From Thermomicrobiales bacterium (GTDB lineage Bacteria > Chloroflexota > Chloroflexia > Thermomicrobiales > UBA6265), in assembly GCA_025928535.1 (NCBI GenBank), contig JAICJJ010000046.1, positions 1-10,737 on the forward strand: DNA of 10,737 nt. Reading direction: 5' to 3'. Made by a program: the position numbers and the translations under genes. Shown piece by piece: positions 6,028-10,737 of this stretch. Within the stretch, counting starts at the first letter, position 1. Each line of letters starts with the position of its first letter. The notes under the pieces are model-generated. The model saw only the letters and a list, made by a program, of their open reading frames with translations. It did not search any database and was not told the origin of the DNA.

Positions 6028-6960
6028 CTAGAAGTTGGACGTGAGCAGGATGCCCGCCGCCACCAGGACGATGATCACGATCGCCGCGATCAGAATGATG
6101 ACCGGCGTCGACAGCCTAGCGCGCGGTCGGACGGCGGCGACCGGGACGGTCGACACCCGCGTCGGCACGGCTTCGGCGACGACGGCGCTGACGTTGTCGG
6201 TGGCGCCGCGCTCGCGCGCGAGATCGACCAGCAACTGCGCCGCGGCCGGCGCGTTCCGCCCCAGCAGCGCGGCAATCAGATCGGCGTTGTCCAGGACGTC
6301 CGAAAATCCGTCGGAGCAGAGGAGCAGACGATCGTCCGGCAGGAGCGTCAACTCATAGACCGCCGGCAGTTTCGAATCGAGTTTCTGCCGGAATCCAAGC
6401 GCCTGCGTCAGCACGTTGCGCTGCGGGCTGCGCCGCGCTTGCTCGGCCGTCAGCGCTCCCCGCTCCACTTCCTCCGCCACGAACGTGTGGTCGCGGGTGA
6501 TTTGCGTCAGACCCTTGGCGCGCAACAAATACGCGCGGCTGTCGCCGACGCTGGCGACCGTGGCGTACTTGCCGCGCAGCAGCGCCGCGACCAGCGTCGT
6601 GCCCATCGGCCGGTCGCCGCCCGTCGCGGCGCCCTCGTCGTAGATCGCTTCGTTCGCCCGCCGAAACGCCTGCTTGAACAGCACGCCGGCGTCGGGGCCG
6701 GGCTCGTTGCCGATCGCGGCGGCGAGCGTTTCAATTGCGAGCCGGCTCGCCACCTCGCCGTCGGCATGACCGCCCATGCCGTCGGCGACGGCCAGCAGAA
6801 AGGTCGGCGCCGGGGCGCCGCCGGGCGCGGGCGGCGATTCCGCCAGTTCGGCGGCATGAATCGAATCTTCATTGCTGGCGCGGCCGCCGATGTCGGTCGC
6901 GGCGCCGATGGCGACGACGAGATCGAGCGGCGATGGTTCGATTTTCTGAAGTTGGCTCAC
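6028..6960 (-). CDS. PP2C-type Ser/Thr protein phosphatase with C-terminal membrane anchor
   Basis: A 310-residue PPM/PP2C phosphatase (PstP/PrpC/Stp type) that removes phosphate from Ser/Thr residues, usually opposing PknB-like kinases. Motifs in order: TDIGGRASNEDS (22-33), VADGMGGHADGEVAS (58-72) with metal ligand D60, GTTLVAALL (120-128), SVGDSRAYLL (137-146), ITRDHTFV (154-161), CSDGFSDVL (215-223) with D217, and GATDNVSAV (252-260) with D255. The two-metal centre is therefore complete. After a short linker (264-284), residues 286-307 are one hydrophobic helix ending four bases-coded residues before the stop, so the catalytic domain is probably held on the cytoplasmic face by a C-tail anchor. 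The start is the GTG at 6960, where the domain begins. The reading upstream (to 7986) is antisense to the lipoprotein and is rejected. An extended -10 promoter lies about 43 bases upstream. No kinase or FHA gene is in view. Confidence 0.93.
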   Translation of the reverse strand: MSQLQKIEPSPLDLVVAIGAATDIGGRASNEDSIHAAELAESPPAPGGAPAPTFLLAVADGMGGHADGEVASRLAIETLAAAIGNEPGPDAGVLFKQAFRRANEAIYDEGAATGGDRPMGTTLVAALLRGKYATVASVGDSRAYLLRAKGLTQITRDHTFVAEEVERGALTAEQARRSPQRNVLTQALGFRQKLDSKLPAVYELTLLPDDRLLLCSDGFSDVLDNADLIAALLGRNAPAAAQLLVDLARERGATDNVSAVVAEAVPTRVSTVPVAAVRPRARLSTPVIILIAAIVIIVLVAAGILLTSNF

Positions 6961-7002
6961 GGCGGCGTCCGGGCTACGCTTGCAGTCGGGCAACGGCGAT
7001 CG

Positions 7003-7011
7003 ATCATAGCA
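7003..7011 (-). promoter_or_regulatory. Extended -10 promoter for the PP2C-amidohydrolase-ruvA operon
   Basis: Read on the minus strand this is TGC-TATGAT, an extended -10 (TGn) followed by a hexamer one base off TATAAT. It lies 42 bases upstream of the GTG start, giving a leader of about 36 bases. No good -35 is seen, which extended -10 promoters can tolerate. On the plus strand, TTGCAG (6980-6985) and GATCAT (7002-7007), 16 bp apart, could form a weak overlapping promoter for the lipoprotein. Confidence 0.55.
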
Positions 7012-7013
7012 CG

Positions 7014-7050
7014 CGACTCCCGAACCGGGCGAAAATGCGAATGGGAGTCG
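7014..7050. repeat. 8-bp inverted repeat in the PP2C / lipoprotein divergent region
   Basis: CGACTCCC (7014-7021) and GGGAGTCG (7043-7050) are exact inverted copies separated by 21 bp, centred at 7032. The spacer covers the place where the -35 of the phosphatase promoter would lie, and the repeat is also in the leader of the lipoprotein gene. It could be an operator with half-sites about 29 bp apart, or an mRNA hairpin. Confidence 0.45.
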
Positions 7051-7095
7051 GGGCCGCCTCGACCGGCGACGAACTGGCGCAGGAGGAAGCACGAT

Positions 7096-7830
7096 TTGGA
7101 CCGGCGTTGGCCCGGACACCACGCCGCGACGGCGCTCGCCGCCATCGTCGTCACGTTGGCGTTGCTGTCCGCCTGTGGCGGATCGCCGGCCACGCCGACG
7201 GCCGTCGCCACCGCCAGCCCGACGGCGCTCCTGGAGCGAGCGAGTCAACGACTGGCGGAAACGCCGACCGTCCATTTTCAGTTGACGGTCACGGGCGACA
7301 CGTTCATCGACAGCGCCAAGACGATCCGATTGGTGTCGGCATCGGGCGATCTGGAGCGGCCCAATCGCGTCGCGACGACCTTCAAGGTCGAGGTGGGCGG
7401 CCGCGCGGTGACGCTGCAATTGATCACGATCGGCGACAAATCGTGGACGACGAACATCCTGACGGGCGATTGGGGGCCCGCGCCGTTCGAATTCGCCTAC
7501 CAGCCGACCGTCCTCTTCGACGATCAGAATGGCATCGGGCCGGTGATGGGGCGCGTCAGCGATGTCGAGCGGTTGCCGGACGAAACGATGGACGGCCATT
7601 CGGCCTATCATCTGCGGGCGCGGGTCGACGATCAGGTGATCGGACCGCTCACCTACTACACGATCAAGGGGAAGCCGGTGACGGTCGATCTCTGGATCGA
7701 TCAGGAAACGGACAATTTGCTGCGGGCGGTGTTGGCCGAATCGCCGGCGCCCGACCGGCCGCATCCGGCGACGTGGACATTGGACCTCTCCCACCATGGC
7801 GACAAGGTCAGCATTGAGCCGCCAGTCTGA
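7096..7830 (+). CDS. LppX/LprG-family (LppX_LprAFG) lipoprotein
   Basis: A 244-residue lipoprotein likely to bind lipid in a hydrophobic cavity outside the membrane. The N-terminus has Arg residues, a hydrophobic stretch (about 10-24) and the lipobox LLSAC with lipid-carrying Cys at residue 27, then a Pro/Thr/Ala linker. The domain runs from about residue 44, TALLERASQRLAETPTVHFQLTVTG, through beta strands to VTVDLWIDQETDNLLRAVL (196-213) and a final strand ending KVSIEPP. This matches the LppX_LprAFG fold and the size of mycobacterial LprG (about 236). No ATG is available. The TTG at 7096 is chosen because AGGAGG lies 9 bases upstream and the signal peptide begins there. The gene overlaps the next gene, an MFS transporter, by 35 bp. 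In mycobacteria LprG is encoded with the MFS pump Rv1410c (P55) and both are needed for triacylglyceride transport; a similar role here is inference. Confidence 0.85.
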   Translation: MDRRWPGHHAATALAAIVVTLALLSACGGSPATPTAVATASPTALLERASQRLAETPTVHFQLTVTGDTFIDSAKTIRLVSASGDLERPNRVATTFKVEVGGRAVTLQLITIGDKSWTTNILTGDWGPAPFEFAYQPTVLFDDQNGIGPVMGRVSDVERLPDETMDGHSAYHLRARVDDQVIGPLTYYTIKGKPVTVDLWIDQETDNLLRAVLAESPAPDRPHPATWTLDLSHHGDKVSIEPPV

Positions 7831-9391
7831 CCCGCGGCGCAGCGGCTGGAGCGAGGCGCCGCGGGAAGCGCGGCGGGCGATCCTGGCGGCGCTGGTCGCT
7901 GTGTTCGTCGGCGCGCTCGATCTGACCGTGATCGCCACGATCCTGCCGCGCATCGTGCAGGACCTCCAAATCAACACGGCCGACATCGACCGCTACATCT
8001 GGATCGTCAACGCCTATCTCCTGGCCTATGTCGTCGCGATTCCGGTCGTCGGCCGCATTTCCGATCTGACCGGCCGGCGGGTCGCCTTCACGCTGGCGCT
8101 GCTGGTCTTCGTCGCCGGCTCGCTCTGGTGCGCCGCCGCTCACAGTCTCGGCTGGCTCATCGCCGGACGGGCAATCCAGGGCGCGGGCGGCGGCGCCTTG
8201 CTGCCAATCACGATGGCGCTGGTCGGCGACGTGCTTCCCCCGGCGCGGCGGGCGGCGGCGCTCGGGCTGGTCGGCGCGATCGACACGCTCGGCTGGGTGC
8301 TGGGGCCGCTCTGGGGCGCGCTGATCGTCAGTTCCGAAGTGAGCGCGGAACCGTGGCGTTGGGTCTTTCTCCTCAACGTTCCGTTCGGCGTCATCGCCTG
8401 GCTGGCGATCGCCCGCTCGCCTGGAACGAACATGCGGTCCGGCGTCCGCGATTCGTTGCGCGGCTTCGACCTCGGCGGGGCGTTGCTGCTCTCGATCGCC
8501 CTTTTGTTGCTCCATCTCGGACTGTCTGCGGGCGGGGAATTCGGCGGCCACAACGCGGCGACCGGAGGCCGCGCGCTCGGCGGCACGCGCAATCCGCTCG
8601 CGGCCTATTCGATCCCGCTCATCGCCGGGGCCGTCGCGCTCGGGGCGTTGCTGATCGCGCGGGAGCATCGCGCCGCCAGGCCGTTGCTGCCGCCGGCCCT
8701 CTTCCACAGCGCCCGGTTCAGCGCGGCCATGGCGGCGAATTTCGTCGCGGGCGCGTCGCTGATCGTGGCGATGGTCGATGTGCCGGTCGTCGTCACCTTG
8801 TTGGTCGATCCCGACCGGGTGGCGGCGGTGACGGCGCTGATGATGGCTCCGTTCACGATCCTGATGGCGCTGCTGTCGTTCGCCGGCGGCCGGCTGGCGT
8901 TCCGTCTGGGCGAGCGGCAGACGACCTGGATCGGCCTCCTGCTTGCCGCCGCCGGCTACGTCGCGCTCTGGTTCGGCTTGCGCCACGGCAACATCGCCGG
9001 CATGCTGCCGGGATTGATGCTCGGCGGCGCCGGATTCGGCCTCGTCGTCGCCCCGATCGGCGCGACCGCGATCGACGCCGCGCCGGCCGACGATCGCGGC
9101 ATCGCCGCCGGGTTGACGCTCGTCTTCCGCCTCCTCGGCATGACGGTCGGCATCTCCGCGCTGACCGCGGTCGCGGTCAACCGCCTGCAAAGTCTCGTCG
9201 GCGATCTCCGTCAGATCGTCCAGTTGCCGGGCGAAACGACCGCCCAATTTCTCAACCGGCAAGCGATCTTTCTCGAGCAGACCGTCATTCCGCTGACGTT
9301 GCTGGTCGTCCGCGAGACGTTCCTGATCGCCGCCATGCTGGCGCTGCTGGCGATCGTGCCGGCGCTGTGGATGAGCGCGCGGCGGCAATGA
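7796..9391 (+). CDS. DHA2-type MFS transporter, 14 TM (P55/Rv1410c-like by context)
   Basis: A 531-residue proton-linked transporter of the major facilitator superfamily with about 14 membrane helices. Signatures: LDLTVIATILP (41-51) in TM1 with the conserved acid D42, motif A GRISDLTGRR (86-95), motif B-like RAIQGAGGG (125-133) and motif C GWVLGPLWG (166-174). Between the last two helices, residues 461-505, there is a long amphipathic stretch (NRLQSLVGDLRQIVQ, then FLNRQAIFLEQTVI). This resembles the extended periplasmic hairpin described for mycobacterial Rv1410-type lipid transporters. The ATG at 7796 lacks a clear ribosome-binding site. An in-frame TTG at 7814 has AAGG about 6-7 bases upstream, so the true overlap with the lipoprotein may be 17 bp rather than 35. 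Drug efflux (annotated EmrB/QacA type) is the alternative role; the fused lipoprotein context favours lipid export. Confidence 0.92.
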   Translation: MATRSALSRQSDPRRSGWSEAPREARRAILAALVAVFVGALDLTVIATILPRIVQDLQINTADIDRYIWIVNAYLLAYVVAIPVVGRISDLTGRRVAFTLALLVFVAGSLWCAAAHSLGWLIAGRAIQGAGGGALLPITMALVGDVLPPARRAAALGLVGAIDTLGWVLGPLWGALIVSSEVSAEPWRWVFLLNVPFGVIAWLAIARSPGTNMRSGVRDSLRGFDLGGALLLSIALLLLHLGLSAGGEFGGHNAATGGRALGGTRNPLAAYSIPLIAGAVALGALLIAREHRAARPLLPPALFHSARFSAAMAANFVAGASLIVAMVDVPVVVTLLVDPDRVAAVTALMMAPFTILMALLSFAGGRLAFRLGERQTTWIGLLLAAAGYVALWFGLRHGNIAGMLPGLMLGGAGFGLVVAPIGATAIDAAPADDRGIAAGLTLVFRLLGMTVGISALTAVAVNRLQSLVGDLRQIVQLPGETTAQFLNRQAIFLEQTVIPLTLLVVRETFLIAAMLALLAIVPALWMSARRQ

Positions 9392-9436
9392 CCGCCGACC
9401 GAAAAGGCGCAATTGATTCGGCGTCGCAGCGGAGCG

Positions 9437-9469
9437 TTGGCGTCCCGGGGCGGTAGTGTATGCTACGAT
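9437..9469 (+). promoter_or_regulatory. Candidate promoter for the secreted nuclease
   Basis: Two readings overlap. TTGGCG (9437-9442) with TATGCT (9459-9464) has 16-bp spacing. TGC-TACGAT (9461-9469) is an extended -10 differing by one base from the one before the PP2C operon. Either would give a leader of about 50 bases to the GTG at 9524, and the nuclease would be transcribed independently of the MFS gene. Confidence 0.5.
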
Positions 9470-9523
9470 TCGCGAGAACAGTCCGTCGAGGTCGCAACCC
9501 GGCCGTCGCCCGCGGAGTCGTCA

Positions 9524-10483
9524 GTGCTACATCGAATCGGCTTGCTGCTCCTGGGGCTGGCGCTGGGACTCTCAAGCAATGCGTCCGCGGCTCAGGTGTC
9601 GAGCCCCTCCCTTGCCAGTCACACCTGCGCCGATTTCGACAGTCAGGTCTGGGCGCAAGCCGTCTACGACGCCGACAAGACCGGCAATCCCGCGCTCGCT
9701 CCCGGCGGGGACGGCCGCGTTTGCGCCGACCTGCCATCCGGCTTCGCGCCCGCGCTCTGGACGACCGCCATCCCGGGGGACGCGCAACCGGCGACCCTGC
9801 GGCGCGTCATTGACGGCGACACGATCGAAGTCGACCTCGGCGGACAGGTCGAAACGGTCCGGCTGATCCTGATCGACACACCGGAAACGAAAAAGCCGAA
9901 CAGTCCGGTCGAATGCTTCGGCGCCGAAGCGACCGCGTTCACGACCAGCGTCCTGACCGGCTACGGCGGCCGGCTCTATCTGGAGAAAGACGTTTCGGAA
10001 CGGGATCAGTACGGTCGTCTGCTTCGCTACGTCTGGCTCGATCTCGGCGATCATTGGCGCGTCGATGGGGATGACGCCGCGCCGGCCGTCTATCTGGTCG
10101 ATGAAGCGATCGTCCGGGCCGGGTTCGCGGCGCTGGCGACCTTCCCGCCGGACGTGAAATATGTCGACCAGATCCGGGCGGCGCAGACCTTCGCCCGCGA
10201 CCATCGGCTCGGGCTCTGGTCGGCCTGCGGCGGCGGCCACGTGCCGCTGACCTCCCCGCCCTCGTCGACACGAGCGCCCCTCGCCGCACCGACCGCCGCC
10301 CCGCGCACGGCAGCGCCCGCGTCGTCCGGCAACTGCGACCCAAGTTGTCCGGACGTCTGCATTCCGCCGCCCCCGCCCGATCTCAACTGCCGCGACATCA
10401 CGGCGCGGCGCTTCACCGTCTTGCCGCCCGATCCGCACCACTTCGACGGCGATCATGACGGCATCGGTTGCGAGAGCGGGTAG
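9524..10483 (+). CDS. Secreted staphylococcal-nuclease-like protein with N- and C-terminal Excalibur-type segments
   Basis: A 319-residue exported calcium-dependent nuclease of the thermonuclease (SNase) family, expected to cut DNA or RNA outside the cell. Residues 1-23 are a signal peptide (LLLLGLALGL core, cleavage after SNASAA). Residues 35-70, starting TCADFDSQVWAQAVYDAD, resemble an Excalibur calcium-binding domain whose acidic loop is degenerate (APGGDGRVCADL). The SNase core is about 92-235: VIDGDT (95-100), VRLILIDTPET (112-122) and DQYGRLLRYVW (161-171). The catalytic residues equal to R35, E43 and R87 are R113, E121 and R165, so activity is likely. An Ala/Pro/Thr linker (245-268) leads to a Cys-rich, Pro-rich end, CDPSCPDVCIPPPPPDLNCRDI, and a full Excalibur loop DGDHDGIGCES (308-318). 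The GTG at 9524 has GGAG 6 bases upstream and starts the signal peptide. It lies 132 bp after the MFS gene with its own candidate promoter. Confidence 0.92.
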   Translation: MLHRIGLLLLGLALGLSSNASAAQVSSPSLASHTCADFDSQVWAQAVYDADKTGNPALAPGGDGRVCADLPSGFAPALWTTAIPGDAQPATLRRVIDGDTIEVDLGGQVETVRLILIDTPETKKPNSPVECFGAEATAFTTSVLTGYGGRLYLEKDVSERDQYGRLLRYVWLDLGDHWRVDGDDAAPAVYLVDEAIVRAGFAALATFPPDVKYVDQIRAAQTFARDHRLGLWSACGGGHVPLTSPPSSTRAPLAAPTAAPRTAAPASSGNCDPSCPDVCIPPPPPDLNCRDITARRFTVLPPDPHHFDGDHDGIGCESG

Positions 10484-10737
10484 GGCGTGTTGGCAAATGC
10501 GTCGGGCGCATCCAGAAGAGCGGCGCGCGGCCACGAGGCGGCCACGGCAGAGGAGCGAGTTGCGGCAATGCTCGGCGCGGCCGACTCTCCTGTATGCTTT
10601 CGCCAGTCCAGCGTCGGATTGAGTCAGGCGGGCGCCGCGGCGGCCCGAGGCCCCCCGAGCGCGCCGACCCCATTTAGTCGTTAGCGCATCCCCGCCGCGG
10701 GTCGAGCGGGCGAGCGGCGGCCACCACCGCGCCCCCC
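10484..10737 (+). other. Non-coding right end of window
   Basis: 254 bp without a credible gene; the short readings through it are Ala/Arg-rich and have no start context or domain. A small stem ATGCG/CGCAT (10497-10511) lies just after the nuclease stop without a T-run. TGTATGCT at 10591-10598 is identical to 9457-9464 in the nuclease promoter region, so a -10 box for a gene beyond the window is possible. No -35 of good quality is found at the right spacing. Confidence 0.4.

Noticed and set aside
6961..7986. Upstream extension of the PP2C reading by 342 codons
   Set aside because: It lies antisense to the lipoprotein gene, is Arg-rich without domain, and the PP2C domain begins right after the GTG at 6960.
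7808..9412. 534-codon minus-strand open reading opposite the MFS transporter
   Set aside because: Extremely rich in Arg, Gln, Asp and Gly, as expected for the reverse of a GC-rich membrane protein gene; the plus strand has the MFS motifs.
9572..10534. 320-codon minus-strand open reading opposite the nuclease
   Set aside because: Low-complexity composition, no start context or domain; the plus strand carries signal peptide and SNase catalytic residues.
10487..10684. Short 65-codon reading at the right end
   Set aside because: Ala/Gly/Pro-rich, no convincing ribosome-binding site and no domain; treated as non-coding.

Overview
The window is GC-rich bacterial DNA, densely packed with ordinary-looking chromosomal genes. 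It holds eleven complete protein genes and the 3' part of hisD. No tRNA, rRNA, CRISPR array, insertion sequence or phage gene was seen. The gene content suggests a Chloroflexota-type bacterium (Thermomicrobia-like), with Actinomycetota as the alternative: a LppX/LprG-type lipoprotein paired with a DHA2 transporter, a PPOX/F420-type oxidoreductase, a HAWWGL-type dienelactone hydrolase, DinB, and a secreted nuclease with Excalibur domains. This placement is inference from protein style only.

Layout. 2-607 (+) is the C-terminal half of histidinol dehydrogenase with its visible zinc and catalytic residues intact. 632-1933 (-) is a DoxX / PPOX oxidoreductase / SnoaL-like cluster. The first two genes overlap, and an 11-bp-stem inverted repeat precedes the third. 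A 208-bp divergent region separates DoxX from a SAM-dependent methyltransferase at 2142-2873 (+). 2874-3195 is a structured non-coding stretch with two related palindromes and a promoter for the dienelactone hydrolase-like gene (3196-3864, +). A DinB-fold protein follows (3994-4473, +). 4545-6960 (-) is a compact operon: C-tail-anchored PP2C phosphatase, then a metal-dependent amidohydrolase, then ruvA (11-bp gap, then a 4-bp ATGA overlap). A 135-bp divergent region with a strong extended -10 and an inverted repeat leads into a lipoprotein gene with a TTG start (7096-7830, +). That gene overlaps a 14-TM DHA2-type MFS transporter (7796-9391, +). The last gene is a secreted staphylococcal-nuclease-like protein (9524-10483, +) flanked on both sides by Excalibur-type segments. 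10484-10737 shows no convincing gene.

How they work together. The clearest functional unit is the overlapping lipoprotein-MFS pair. It has the same architecture as the mycobacterial lprG-Rv1410c (P55) operon, whose products cooperate in moving triacylglycerides/lipids out of the inner membrane. Here the transporter also has a long polar segment between its last two membrane helices, the region that is extended in the mycobacterial transporters. The DoxX-PPOX-SnoaL group looks like a small redox or detoxification cluster of unknown substrate. The PP2C-amidohydrolase-ruvA operon mixes signalling, metabolism and recombination, and ruvA has neither ruvC nor ruvB beside it. I found no clear previously undescribed system. 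The lipid-export-like pair, the serine-type dienelactone hydrolase with its palindromic promoter, and the intergenic palindromes are the parts most worth checking.
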